Assembly: GCF_007828865.1 (NCBI RefSeq)
Contig: NZ_VIVK01000001.1
Location: 3,100,001-3,164,000, forward strand
Direction of reading: 5' to 3'
DNA: 64,000 nucleotides
Origin: Kribbella amoyensis
GTDB taxonomy: Bacteria > Actinomycetota > Actinomycetes > Propionibacteriales > Kribbellaceae
Part shown: positions 48,175-57,074 of the stretch, piece after piece
Position numbering within the stretch: the first letter of the stretch is position 1
How the letters are laid out: each line of letters starts with the position of its first letter
Program-made: the position numbers and the translations under genes
The notes under the pieces: model-generated
The model's database searches: none
What the model was told of the DNA's origin: nothing
The model's input: the letters and a program-made list of their open reading frames with translations, nothing else

Positions 48175-48195
48175 CACGGAACCGCTGGTTCCGTG
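48175..48195. promoter_or_regulatory. Palindrome between sdhC and the MBL gene
   Basis: cacggaacc (48175-48183), gct, ggttccgtg (48187-48195): perfect 9-bp arms. It lies about 200 bases before sdhC and 106 bases before the MBL start. Possible operator for one or both. Confidence 0.5.
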
Positions 48196-48300
48196 GGAAG
48201 ACGGGCGTCTTGGTGGCTCCCGTGATTCCGGATGAAGTGGCCCGTGCCGAACAGGCCGTCCGGGCCTAGGTTGGGAGGCAGGACAAGAGAGGGGATCACG

Positions 48301-49116
48301 GTGAGTTTCTGGATCTGTGCGACGTGTGCCGTCGAGCACTCCGGCAAGGTCGAGGTGTGCGCCATCTGCGCCGACGAGCGGCAGTGGGTACCGGCCGACG
48401 GGCAGCGCTGGACCACGCTCGACGAGCTGGCCGGGCGGGGGTACGAGGTCCGCTTCAAGGACGTCGAACCAGGGCTGGTCGGGATGACGTCCGAACCGGG
48501 CGCCGGAATCGGCCAGCAGTCGATGCTCGTCACGACGAGTGAGGGCAACCTGCTCTGGGACCCGATCGGGTACCTCGACGACGCCGCCGTACGCCGGATC
48601 GGTGAACTGGGCGGTGTCGCGGCGATCATCGCGAGCCACCCGCACATGTACGGGGTACAGGTGGAGTGGAGTCATCGGCTCGGCGACGTGCCGGTGTACG
48701 TGTCGGAGGCGGACGCCGAGTGGGTCGCGCGGCAGGACGCGGTGATCCGTACCTGGTCGGGGACGCTGGAGCCGTTGCCGGGGATCACGGTGATCCAGCC
48801 GGGCGGGCACTTCCCCGGGAGCGCGGTCGCACACTGGGCGGAAGGGGCCGAGGGCAAGGGCGTGATCCTTGCCGGCGACACCATCTTCGCCAACCCGGAC
48901 CGGACGTCGGTGAGCTTCATGCGCTCGTACCCGAACCGCATCCCGCTGTCGGGTGCCGTGGTGGATCGGGTGGCGAAGGCGCTGGACGTCTTTTCGTACG
49001 ACCGGTTGTACGGGAACTTCGGAGCGTCGATTCCCGAGGACGCGCGCGGGGTGGTTCGGCGGTCGGCGGATCGGCACGCGGCGTGGGTACGGGGGGACTT
49101 CGATCATTTGACGTGA
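48301..49116 (+). CDS. MBL-fold metallo-hydrolase with N-terminal zinc ribbon
   Basis: A 271-residue protein. Residues 1-25 contain two CxxC pairs (WICATCAVEHSG and VCAICAD) resembling a zinc ribbon. The hydrolase part lacks the canonical HxHxDH: it has HPHMYGV near residue 117, GGHFPGSA and LAGDTIF, giving partial metal sites. Substrate unknown. GTG at 48301 after GAGGGGA. Confidence 0.8.
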   Translation: MSFWICATCAVEHSGKVEVCAICADERQWVPADGQRWTTLDELAGRGYEVRFKDVEPGLVGMTSEPGAGIGQQSMLVTTSEGNLLWDPIGYLDDAAVRRIGELGGVAAIIASHPHMYGVQVEWSHRLGDVPVYVSEADAEWVARQDAVIRTWSGTLEPLPGITVIQPGGHFPGSAVAHWAEGAEGKGVILAGDTIFANPDRTSVSFMRSYPNRIPLSGAVVDRVAKALDVFSYDRLYGNFGASIPEDARGVVRRSADRHAAWVRGDFDHLT

Positions 49117-49235
49117 GCAGCGCCGACGCTGACGGCTTGGACCCGCTCCTTGGTCGCGGTGCTGAGTACGTGTGAGGTGTGGATTGGTCAGTCACGAGCT
49201 GCCGTGGTGAGCGAGGGGTAGGGCGCCCTGCCTCC

Positions 49236-50516
49236 CTAACCCTCCCGCACCTCACCGCGCAGCAACTCCGCAGGCAGCCGATCCTGCACATCGAACAGGT
49301 AGTCCAGCGCAGCCTCCACCCGCTCCACCGCGCTGAATCTCCCCACCGTCATCACGTTCAGAATCGACCGGCTGACAACCTCCGGCACACCATCCTCCTC
49401 AGGCGTCAGATCCTCGTAGTCCCAGATCACCCGCATCTTCCGGCTGCGCTCGTCACTCAACAGCCACTCGATCACCTCAGTGTTCAGCGCCTTCTTCACG
49501 AAGTCCTTGTCCCGTGAGGCCACCAAGAACTCCGCATCGAACCGCTCGTCCCCCGTGAGCACCCGATCCGGCGTCGTCGGATTCGTCACTCGCGCAGGTG
49601 CTGTCGCCTTCGGGATGAGCTCCACCTTCGGCCAAGGCGCACCGGGTACGACCACGCGCACCACCACGACCCACGACTGATCCCGCCCCCACAGCTTCGG
49701 GTTCGTCTCGAACGCCTCGACATCCCGCCCGCGGTACGTCCGTCGCTCCAACCGGTGGATCGCCCCGACCGGTGACGTCCCCAACGCCTCGTCCGGGATC
49801 GCGCTGAGCGGCTGCTCGGGAACCGCCGCCGCCCACTCGGTCGTGAACAGATAAGGCTCCAGCAGCTCGTACACCGCGCCCGCGTGTGTGATCAGCCGGC
49901 CGAACTCCGATCCCTTGGTGAACTCCACCTCGGACCACACCGTCAGCGTGCGACCGTCCAGGCGGATGCCGTACTCCGTCTCGGTGTCCAGCAGGAGCGC
50001 CATCAGACGTGGTGTCACCACGGCATGGTTGAACCGTCCGTCCGGGCCTTCGACGCGGAACACCGCGTTGAACCGCCCGCTCTCGAGTGACGTGTCCGCT
50101 CCACGGAGCGCGTCGCCGGCGACCTCGGGGCGGATCGTCACCGGGGGGACCAGGCCCGGTAGTTCGATCACGGTTGCGACCGCGCGGCCCGACTTCAGGC
50201 CGGAGCTGCCGGTGCTCTCGCGTTGGTCGGCGTCGGGGTTCACGTACCAGCTGAACTGGATGGTGAGGGCCCGCTGCCCGTGGATCTGACCGGCGACGAC
50301 GTCCTGCACGTCGCGGCTGAAGCCTCGGTGGAACGGGGTGCCGCGGAAGTACTGCAGGAGCTGGTCGGTGCCTTGGGAGTAGCGCCAGCCGTTGCGGCCG
50401 GCCCACCAGCTGACGAAGAGTTTCCGGTCGTCGTTCTCGACCGCTCGCCAGGCCCACCAGACCAGGGCCACCAGCCCGACGACGACGACGCCGGCCACGA
50501 TCAGTACGGTCCGCAT
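49236..50516 (-). CDS. Membrane-anchored protein of unknown function
   Basis: A 426-residue protein with one N-terminal membrane helix (residues 3-24, VLIVAGVVVVGLVALVWWAW) and a large soluble part with W-rich and beta-rich stretches (WWAGRNGWRYSQGTDQLLQY). No recognised family. ATG at 50516. Followed 184 bases later by the divergent glycosyltransferase operon. Confidence 0.65.
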   Translation of the reverse strand: MRTVLIVAGVVVVGLVALVWWAWRAVENDDRKLFVSWWAGRNGWRYSQGTDQLLQYFRGTPFHRGFSRDVQDVVAGQIHGQRALTIQFSWYVNPDADQRESTGSSGLKSGRAVATVIELPGLVPPVTIRPEVAGDALRGADTSLESGRFNAVFRVEGPDGRFNHAVVTPRLMALLLDTETEYGIRLDGRTLTVWSEVEFTKGSEFGRLITHAGAVYELLEPYLFTTEWAAAVPEQPLSAIPDEALGTSPVGAIHRLERRTYRGRDVEAFETNPKLWGRDQSWVVVVRVVVPGAPWPKVELIPKATAPARVTNPTTPDRVLTGDERFDAEFLVASRDKDFVKKALNTEVIEWLLSDERSRKMRVIWDYEDLTPEEDGVPEVVSRSILNVMTVGRFSAVERVEAALDYLFDVQDRLPAELLRGEVREG

Positions 50517-50700
50517 CACCCCATGCAACCACGCCGCGGGTCTCCGGCTCGGACGACGGCTTGTCACCGGGGCGTGGTTGGCTGGTTACCGTGCGGGTGC
50601 TCGGTGGACTCCTGGCGTGCTTCTCGGCGCCGCCAGGGAATCTTGCAGGTGTCACGCGACGGTGGCCCAAGGTTCACCGTCGGCCGGGAACCTTCCAACC

Positions 50701-51855
50701 GTGCGCATCGTCATGGTCGCTGAGTCGTTTCTGCCGCAGATCAATGGGGTGGCGAACACGGTTCGCCACGTCGCCGACCGGCTGCTCGCCCGGGGACACG
50801 AGTTGCTGATCATCGCCGCCGGCGCCGGGCCGGACACCTACCACGGAGTCCGGGTGCTTCGCGCCCGGAGCTTCGGGATTCCCGGGTACAAGGAGTTTCC
50901 GGTCGGGCTGCCCGATCCCGCGATCGAGCGGAGCATGACCGAGTTCAAGCCCGACCTGGTGCATCTCGCGTCGCCGTTCTTCCTGGGCGCGTACGGATTG
51001 CGCGCGGCGCGGCGGCTCGGGCTGCCGACGGTCGCCGTCTTCCAGACCGACATCGCGGGGTTCGCCCGGCAGTACCCGCTGTTCGCCAAGACGGACCGCG
51101 CGGTCTGGGCGTTGCTGCGGCGCAACCACTCTCGCGTCGATCGCACGCTGGCGCCTTCGTCGGCGTCGATGGCGTTGCTGATGCAGGCCGGGATCCCGCG
51201 GGTCCAGCACTGGGGCCGCGGGGTCAACCTCGAGCTCTTCGATCCCGCACATCGCTCGCAGCAGTGGCGGGACGAGATCTCGCCGGACGGGCAGCCGATC
51301 GTCGGGTACGTGGGCCGGCTGGCCGCGGAGAAGAAGGTCCGCCGGCTCGCCGAGCTGAGCGATCTCGGCTGCCGTGTGGTCGTGATCGGCGACGGCCCGG
51401 ACCGCGCGTCCCTGGAACACTCCTTGCCCAATGCAACGTTCCTCGGAATGCGCCGGGGTGCGGAGCTCGCGTCGATCTTCGCCGGGCTGGACGTGTTCGT
51501 GCACACCGGCGAACACGAGACCTTCTGCCAGACCATCCAGGAAGCCCAGGCCTCAGGCGTCGCCACGGTCGGTCCGGCCGCGGGTGGCCCGCTCGACCTG
51601 ATCCGGCCGGGTGAGACGGGATTGCTCTTCGAACCAGGGCAACCCGGTTCGCTGCGGAGCGCGGTCTCCTTCCTCCTCGACAACCCGGACGCGCGCGCCT
51701 CGATGGCAGCCCGTGGCCTCCAACGCGTCCAGACGAGAACCTGGCCCGCGGTCGTCGACGATCTCGTGGACAGGCACTACGCCGAAGTGCTGCACGAGGC
51801 GACCGTCGTACGCCCTACGCCCGCTCGTACCGCGCGGGTCCGGCGGGCCGCATGA
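50701..51855 (+). CDS. GT4-family glycosyltransferase (mannosyltransferase-like)
   Basis: A 384-residue GT-B enzyme. Start RIVMVAESFLPQINGVANTV resembles MgtA/PimB-type GDP-mannose-dependent transferases. The C-terminal domain has GYVGRLAAEKKVR, GDGPDR and the donor motif EHETFCQTIQEAQASGV. GTG at 50701. Translationally coupled to the next gene (ATGA). Confidence 0.85.
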   Translation: MRIVMVAESFLPQINGVANTVRHVADRLLARGHELLIIAAGAGPDTYHGVRVLRARSFGIPGYKEFPVGLPDPAIERSMTEFKPDLVHLASPFFLGAYGLRAARRLGLPTVAVFQTDIAGFARQYPLFAKTDRAVWALLRRNHSRVDRTLAPSSASMALLMQAGIPRVQHWGRGVNLELFDPAHRSQQWRDEISPDGQPIVGYVGRLAAEKKVRRLAELSDLGCRVVVIGDGPDRASLEHSLPNATFLGMRRGAELASIFAGLDVFVHTGEHETFCQTIQEAQASGVATVGPAAGGPLDLIRPGETGLLFEPGQPGSLRSAVSFLLDNPDARASMAARGLQRVQTRTWPAVVDDLVDRHYAEVLHEATVVRPTPARTARVRRAA

Positions 51856-52961
51856 CACTTCGGATCGCGCAGCTCGCGAACTTCGTCGGTCCCACGTCGG
51901 GTGGGATGCGGACCGCGATCGAGCACCTCGGCCAGGGGTACCGCGAGGCCGGTGCCGAACGCATCCTGATCACGCCCGGCGAACGGGACAGCGTCACCCA
52001 CACCGAAGTCGGCACGATCGTCCGGATGAAGGCGCCGAAGGTCGGAGGCGGGTACCGGCTGATCACCGATCCCTGGCGGGTGATCGAGGCGCTGGAGCGG
52101 TTCCGGCCGACGACCGTGGAGATCTCGGACAAGTCCACGTTGTTGCCAGTGGCAAGGTGGGCCCGGCGCAACGGCATCGGCTCCGTCCTGTTCAGCCACG
52201 AACGCCTGGACGCGATGCTCTCCCTGCGAACCGGCCGCCAACTCGGCGTCGCGGCCGGCGTCGGCGCGCTGTACAAGCTGCTGAGCCGCACGTACGACGC
52301 GGTCGTGGTCACGTCGAGGTACGCGGCCGCCGAGTTCGACGAGGTCACGACGCCGCTGGTCCGGATCCCGCTCGGCGTCGACCTGGACACGTTCCACCCG
52401 TCGCTCGGTGCACCGGTGGACGACGGCGTCCTCAAGCTGGTCCACGCGGGCCGCCTCTCCCGCGAGAAGAGCCCGCATCTCGCGGTGGCGACTGCCGTCG
52501 AGCTGCACCGACGGGGAGTACCGCTGCGCATGGACGTGTACGGCTCCGGGCCTCACCTGGACGAACTGGTCGCCATCGCCGGCGACGCCCCCATCTACTT
52601 CCGCGGCTATATCGGCGACCGAACAGAGCTGGCCCGCCACCTCACCCAAGCCGACATAGCCCTCTCCGTCTGCCCCGGCGAAACCTTCGGCCTCGCAGTC
52701 CTCGAAGCACTGTCCGCAGGTACACCGGTCGTCACCGCCGACACCGGAGGCGCCCGCGAGCTAGTGGATCAGTACTGCGGTCGCTGGGCGGCACCGAACC
52801 CCGTCGACCTGGCGGATGCCGTACTGGCCCTGGCTAACGTCCCGGACCGCCGTGCCGCTGCCCGGCGTCGAGCGGAGCAGTACGACTGGACCACCTGTAT
52901 CGACCGCATGCTCGCCCTCCACGCCCGCCTCACCGCCTCGGCCGGCCGCTCCGTCGCCTGA
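51852..52961 (+). CDS. GT4-family glycosyltransferase
   Basis: A 369-residue GT-B enzyme coupled to the preceding gene. Glycine loop FVGPTSGGMRTAIEHLG, sugar-donor region HAGRLSREKSPHL, and the motif PGETFGLAVLEALSAGTPVV. Both enzymes are likely involved in the same lipid or cell-wall glycan; acceptor unknown. Confidence 0.85.
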   Translation: MTLRIAQLANFVGPTSGGMRTAIEHLGQGYREAGAERILITPGERDSVTHTEVGTIVRMKAPKVGGGYRLITDPWRVIEALERFRPTTVEISDKSTLLPVARWARRNGIGSVLFSHERLDAMLSLRTGRQLGVAAGVGALYKLLSRTYDAVVVTSRYAAAEFDEVTTPLVRIPLGVDLDTFHPSLGAPVDDGVLKLVHAGRLSREKSPHLAVATAVELHRRGVPLRMDVYGSGPHLDELVAIAGDAPIYFRGYIGDRTELARHLTQADIALSVCPGETFGLAVLEALSAGTPVVTADTGGARELVDQYCGRWAAPNPVDLADAVLALANVPDRRAAARRRAEQYDWTTCIDRMLALHARLTASAGRSVA

Positions 52962-53245
52962 CCCTCCGCCCAACGCGACCAGCAACACCGGAAGGTGGTG
53001 ACGCCTGAACACGGAGGCTGCTCGATGGCGCGCTGAACCGGCGCGTCGCCGCAACAACCTGCAGACCTCTTGCCACACGTGGTGTTCTAACGATAAAGAT
53101 CTGCTGATTTTCTTGCCGGTGCCACAACAAGGTCACTTATCGCTATATCGAGGACGGTCTGCTGCGTTCGCAGGTGGAGATGCAGGGGGCGAACACGATC
53201 AGTTCGCATTCTCTGGGCTATGACCTGGATGGTCGGCGTACGTCG

Positions 53246-53271
53246 GGGACTGCCCCGGGTTCGGTTGACTC
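53246..53271 (+). repeat. IS left inverted repeat
   Basis: 26-bp terminal inverted repeat beginning gggactgccccgggttcg; partner at 54478-54503. Confidence 0.85.
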
Positions 53272-53314
53272 CTGATCTGTGAGGACTTGGGTCCTTGCTG
53301 GAAGGATGTCTGTC

Positions 53315-53599
53315 GTGCCGAAAGCGTTTCCGTTGGAGTTCCGTCGTGATGTGGTCGCGGTTGCCCGCAAGGGTGAGGCGCCGATCGCGCAGGTCGCGAA
53401 GGACTTCGGGATTTCCGTGTCGTGTCTGCAGCGCTGGCTGAAGCTGGCCGATATCGAGGACGGTCACCAGTCGGGCGCCACTCGGGAGGAGTCGGCTGAG
53501 CTGCGCGAGGTGAAGAAGCGCAACCGGCAGTTGGAGCAGGAGAACGAGATCTTGCGGCGCGCCGCGGCCTACTTCGCCCGCGACGTCAACCCAAAATGA
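53315..53599 (+). CDS. IS3-family transposase OrfA (DNA-binding)
   Basis: A 94-residue protein: N-terminal helix-turn-helix (residues 10-50, FPLEFRRDVVAVARKG and IAQVAKDFGISVSCLQRWLK) and a C-terminal leucine-zipper region (VKKRNRQLEQENEILRRA). GTG 53315 chosen because GGAAGG is nine bases upstream; ATG 53306 would touch it. Its TGA overlaps the orfB ATG. Confidence 0.9.
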   Translation: MPKAFPLEFRRDVVAVARKGEAPIAQVAKDFGISVSCLQRWLKLADIEDGHQSGATREESAELREVKKRNRQLEQENEILRRAAAYFARDVNPK

Positions 53600-54462
53600 T
53601 GTACCCGCTGGTCCTTGACCTCGCCGCCGACGCGATCCCTGTCGCGGTGACCTGCCGGGTACTCGGCTTCACCACCCAAGCCTTCTACAAGTGGCGCAAG
53701 AATCCTGTCACGCAAAGAGATTTCGACGATGCGCACCTGATCAACGTCGCCATCGACATTCACGCCGATGACCCGACGTTCGGGTACCGGTTGATCGCCG
53801 ACGAGCTCGCCGACGCCGGAGTCGCCGCGGGTGAGAACCGGGTCGCCAGGTTGTGCTCGCAGGAGCGGATCTGGTCGATCCACGCCAAGAAACGCGGCCT
53901 GACCCGCAAGGCCGGCCCACCGGTGCACGACGACCTGGTGAAACGCGGGTTCAGCGCGGCCGGACCGAACCTGATCTGGCTGACCGACATCACCGAACAC
54001 GCCACAGCTGAGGGCAAGCTCTACCTCTGCGCGATCAAGGACGTCTACTCCAACCGGATCGTCGGTTACTCGATCGGGTCACGAATGAAGGCGTCCCTGG
54101 CGGTGTCAGCGCTGCGGAACGCGATCGCCTTGCGGGCACCAACTGCCAATCTGATCGTGCACTCGGATCGCGGCAGCCAGTTCCGGTCCACGAAATTCGT
54201 CCGGGTCTTGAAGGCCTACCAGCTGCGCGGATCAATGGGCCGCGTCGGAGCTTGCGGCGACAACGCCGCGATGGAGTCATTCTTCGCCCTGCTGCAGAAG
54301 AATGTTCTGGACCGACGACGCTGGACCACCAGACACGAACTGCGTCTGGCGATCGTGTCCTGGATCGAGACCACCTACCACCGCCGACGCCGCCAACGCG
54401 GCCTCGGCAAACTCACACCCATCGAGTTTGAGACACTTCAACCGGTCGTACTCGCGGCCTGA
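53596..54462 (+). CDS. IS3-family transposase OrfB (catalytic, DDE)
   Basis: A 288-residue integrase-core protein. The DDE triad is intact: D131 (WLTDITEH), D191 (HSDRGSQF) and E227 (AAMESFF), the last two 35 residues apart, the DD35E spacing of IS3. The ATG overlaps the orfA stop (ATGA) in the -1 frame relative to orfA, so coupling or frameshifting joins them. Confidence 0.95.
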   Translation: MMYPLVLDLAADAIPVAVTCRVLGFTTQAFYKWRKNPVTQRDFDDAHLINVAIDIHADDPTFGYRLIADELADAGVAAGENRVARLCSQERIWSIHAKKRGLTRKAGPPVHDDLVKRGFSAAGPNLIWLTDITEHATAEGKLYLCAIKDVYSNRIVGYSIGSRMKASLAVSALRNAIALRAPTANLIVHSDRGSQFRSTKFVRVLKAYQLRGSMGRVGACGDNAAMESFFALLQKNVLDRRRWTTRHELRLAIVSWIETTYHRRRRQRGLGKLTPIEFETLQPVVLAA

Positions 54463-54477
54463 ACCACCACACCCCAC

Positions 54478-54503
54478 GAGTCAACTGAACTCGGGGCAGT
54501 CCC
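54478..54503 (-). repeat. IS right inverted repeat
   Basis: 26-bp terminal inverted repeat ending gaactcggggcagtccc; partner at 53246-53271, two mismatches. Confidence 0.85.
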
Positions 54504-55222
54504 TCGGATGTGTCGAAGGTGCAGAATGCCGATTCGCCGTCGTCGTATCTGAGTCAGACCCAGAACATCGTCTACACAGCTGATGGCCGGTTGAGGTGGA
54601 TCACCAAGACTGGCGCGAATCCGGGTGCGTTCGAGGCGTATTCGTACGACGCTGCGGGTAATACGACGTGGCAGCAGTTGGGGTCGGCGAATACGTTTTT
54701 GAGGTATGACCGGAATCGGTTGTTGTGTGCTGGTTTGGTGCAGGCGGATCCGTGTTCGGGGTCGCCGGCGGTGTACAACTATGACCCGTTTGGTCGGTTG
54801 GACACGGTGGCTTCGGGTGATAAGACGGTTGAGCGGTTTGGCTATGACGGTTTCGACCGGACGGTGTCGCACCGCAAGTATGACCCGGCGACGGGTGCGT
54901 TGAAGTCGGCGCAGTCGTCGGTGTTCGATCCGCTGGATCGGACGGTGTCGGAGTCGACGACGGTTGGTACTGGTGTGCCGAAGACGACGACGTTTGGCTA
55001 TGTCGGGTTGACGGATCAGGTGATCGCTGAGGAGCAGCCTGATTCGGGTGGTGTGCCGAAGGCGGTCGCGTCGTACACCTACGGTCCTGGTGGTGAGCGG
55101 CTCTCGCAGACGAAGACCCCGCTGGCCGGTGGTGCGACCGAGACGAGTTTCTACGGTTTGAATCCGCATACCGATGTGGAGACGTTGACGTCGGAGAGGG
55201 GTGCGGCGCGGTCGACGTGATC

Positions 55223-55372
55223 ATGGGGTTCAGGAACGAAAACCCGAAATACCACACCAACCTGGACATCGACTGGGCCGTGGCTACCTATGGGCACCGG
55301 GTCATCGATGGCCACGCCGTGGAGTCCGACGCCTTCTGGCAATGGCTTAGGAACGTTGAATTTCGAGCCTGA
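55223..55372 (+). CDS. Short orphan ORF after the RHS remnant
   Basis: 49 residues: MGFRNENPKYHTNLDIDWAV then ATYGHRVIDGHAVESDAFWQWL. Lies 2 bases after the RHS stop in another frame. The MGFR start recalls the MGFRDYxP core motif of RHS proteins, so it may be the other side of a deletion joint, or a small immunity-type remnant. No ribosome site stands out. Composition is like the flanking accessory DNA. Confidence 0.35.
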   Translation: MGFRNENPKYHTNLDIDWAVATYGHRVIDGHAVESDAFWQWLRNVEFRA

Positions 55373-55410
55373 ATGGTCAAATTGAATTCGTCGAGGGGCT
55401 ATTTTACCGA

Positions 55411-56376
55411 ATGACTACGGCTGCTGCTCTGCGTAAGCGGTGGGTGAGTTCCAGTGGGCGTGACCTGGCTGGGCGTGTGTTTGGCTGGTTGGGGGGAGGT
55501 GATCGGCCGTCGGACCTTGCTGTCTTCGACGGTCGAGCGGATCTGCGGGGTTTTGCGGCGCCGGATCCGTCTGTCTTGCGCAATATTGAGGCCACACCCT
55601 CGATTCAGGCGTCGATGCTCGGTGGGGTCACTCAGCTCGACGATGTGCACTGGGAGCACCTGGATCTGAGCTATGCGCGACTGGCGAGTTGGAGATTTAT
55701 GAACTCCTCGGTCGAAGACTGCGTGTTCGAGGGTGCGTCGTGTCGTGACTGGCGTTTATGGGGCAGCGCGGTGGAGGGGTCGTCATTCGAGGGCGCCGAT
55801 CTGCGGGATGCCGCATTGGGGACATGGCATGACGGGCGATCGAATACGTGGCGAGATATCAATTTTGCTGGCGGTGATCTGCGAGGGGTATTGTTCTCGG
55901 CCGGTCGGCTGGAGGGTTGTCGATTCATCGGGACCCGTATTTCGGGGGCGAAGTTTCACAATGTTAATATTGTAGACTGCGTTTTTTCCGGTAGGATGCA
56001 AAATGTGCTCTTCGATGGGCGGAAGCTGCAAAGTGAGACGATCGCCGCGCCTTTGGCGTCGGTGGATTTCACTGGAGCATCCTTCGTGGACGTCGAGTTC
56101 CGGGGCTACGCATTCTCGGATGTCCGACTCCCGAGTGATGTTGTCGAGATCCTGAACTATCCAAAAGTTGCACGGCACGCGCTGGAGATCGTCGCGGGTG
56201 GTTCGTCGGTGGAAGACCGTATGCTGGCTGCCGAGTTCAGGAATGTGCTCAAAGCTCCAGGGTCTGATGATTGGACGGCGATCGTCAATCGCGCCGATTA
56301 CGTGGCATCCGGCGGTGAGGAGCTTGCCGATCGGGCGGAGTCGGTACTCCGAGCGGCAGCGCGGCAGGTGCGGTAG
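55411..56376 (+). CDS. Pentapeptide-repeat protein, candidate immunity protein
   Basis: A 321-residue protein. The middle (about residues 78-200) has pentapeptide repeats of A(D/N)LXX type forming a beta-helix (FEGASCRDWRLWGSAVEGSS, FEGADLRDAALG, SGAKFHNVNIVDCVFSGRM). The C-terminal 90 residues are helical. It follows the RHS remnant, an arrangement common for immunity genes, but proof is lacking. Lower GC than its chromosome neighbours. Confidence 0.8.
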   Translation: MTTAAALRKRWVSSSGRDLAGRVFGWLGGGDRPSDLAVFDGRADLRGFAAPDPSVLRNIEATPSIQASMLGGVTQLDDVHWEHLDLSYARLASWRFMNSSVEDCVFEGASCRDWRLWGSAVEGSSFEGADLRDAALGTWHDGRSNTWRDINFAGGDLRGVLFSAGRLEGCRFIGTRISGAKFHNVNIVDCVFSGRMQNVLFDGRKLQSETIAAPLASVDFTGASFVDVEFRGYAFSDVRLPSDVVEILNYPKVARHALEIVAGGSSVEDRMLAAEFRNVLKAPGSDDWTAIVNRADYVASGGEELADRAESVLRAAARQVR

Positions 56377-56558
56377 ATCGCTGAGAGGCGACCTGTAGAC
56401 GAGATGGCACGTTGGGCCTTACCAAGTCGACATGACACGTCTGGATCGGATTGTTGGTGGGACTCGAGGGTGCGCAGTGTTCGTCGGATCTCACGCGGAC
56501 CGAGGGTGAGCGGCTTCGGTCGCGTCGGCTGGAGGACGCCTGAACGGGGAGGGTTGAA

Positions 56559-56876
56559 ATGACGCCTGCTCACCTTGCTGTCGAGGGCGAGGATCTGCCG
56601 TGGTTGCGTGAATTGATTGACGGTGGAGTCGATGTGGAGGAGGTCGATGGGGGTCTGACGCTGCTCCAGCACGCGATCGACGTCGAACTTGACGGGCACG
56701 CGCAGACGGGGGAGCCGTTGCATGTTGATGTCACGGCGTATTTGCTTGCGAGGGGTGCTGATCCGCTTGTGGCACCTGCTGGCGGCGGTGGGGCTTCTGC
56801 TCTTCATATGGCGCAGGTCGGTGGACACTGGCTTGCGGTATCTCTGATCGAGGCGTTCGTGAAGCGAGGGCAGTAG
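56559..56876 (+). CDS. Ankyrin-repeat protein, candidate immunity protein
   Basis: A 105-residue protein with two or three ankyrin-type repeats (TPAHLAVEGEDLPWLRELID, ALHMAQVGGHWLAVSLIEAF). Ribosome site GGGAGGG lies before ATG. Small ankyrin proteins are frequent in immunity tails of polymorphic toxin loci. Function inferred only. Confidence 0.75.
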   Translation: MTPAHLAVEGEDLPWLRELIDGGVDVEEVDGGLTLLQHAIDVELDGHAQTGEPLHVDVTAYLLARGADPLVAPAGGGGASALHMAQVGGHWLAVSLIEAFVKRGQ

Positions 56877-56943
56877 GACACCTGTCAGCATGAGGGCGGT
56901 TGTTGAAGTTCTCCATGCTCAACGAATCTCGGTCATGCCGGGA

Positions 56944-56976
56944 CACCGAGTTTGACCCCTGGAGTGGGGCTCGGTG
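56944..56976 (+). terminator. Weak hairpin after the ankyrin gene
   Basis: caccgag (56944-56950) with ctcggtg (56970-56976) and an inner cccc/gggg pair; bulged. Possible terminator. Confidence 0.3.
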
Positions 56977-57074
56977 ACGAATCTGTACGGTGCTGGATGC
57001 TTGCAGTCGCACTGCTGATCGCCGGTGCTCCGGTGGTCGGCAGAATGTGGGTGATGACTGGGAGAGGGATGGGC

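Larger units (their letters stand above)
53246..54503. mobile_element. IS3-family insertion sequence (1258 bp), complete
   Basis: Bounded by 26-bp inverted ends, left 53246-53271 and right 54478-54503, starting GGGACTGCCCC, matching at 24 of 26 positions by my count. Flanked by TCG at 53243-53245 and 54504-54506, a 3-bp target duplication. Contains orfA and orfB. Both ORFs are intact, so it may still be active or recently inserted. Confidence 0.93.
53108..55220 (+). pseudogene. RHS/YD-repeat gene remnant interrupted by IS3 element
   Basis: Left part 53108-53245 translates to YRYIEDGLLRSQVEMQGANT ... HSLGYDLDGRRTS, and right part 54507-55220 to DVSKVQNADSPSSYLSQTQN ... YNYDPFGRLDTVASGDKTVE ... 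SYTYGPGGERLSQ, YD repeats of an RHS shell. The upstream end is lost: a TGA at 53105-53107 and no repeats before. The repeat stretch ends with ERGAARST then TGA, before the conserved RHS core. Removing the IS with one TCG copy restores the frame. Bacterial RHS proteins carry toxin tips; none survives here. Confidence 0.8.

Noticed and set aside
56404..56562. A 52-residue ORF overlapping the ankyrin gene start
   Set aside because: Composition is unlike a real protein (Arg/Ser/Trp mix), and no ribosome site was seen; the ATGA overlap is probably chance.
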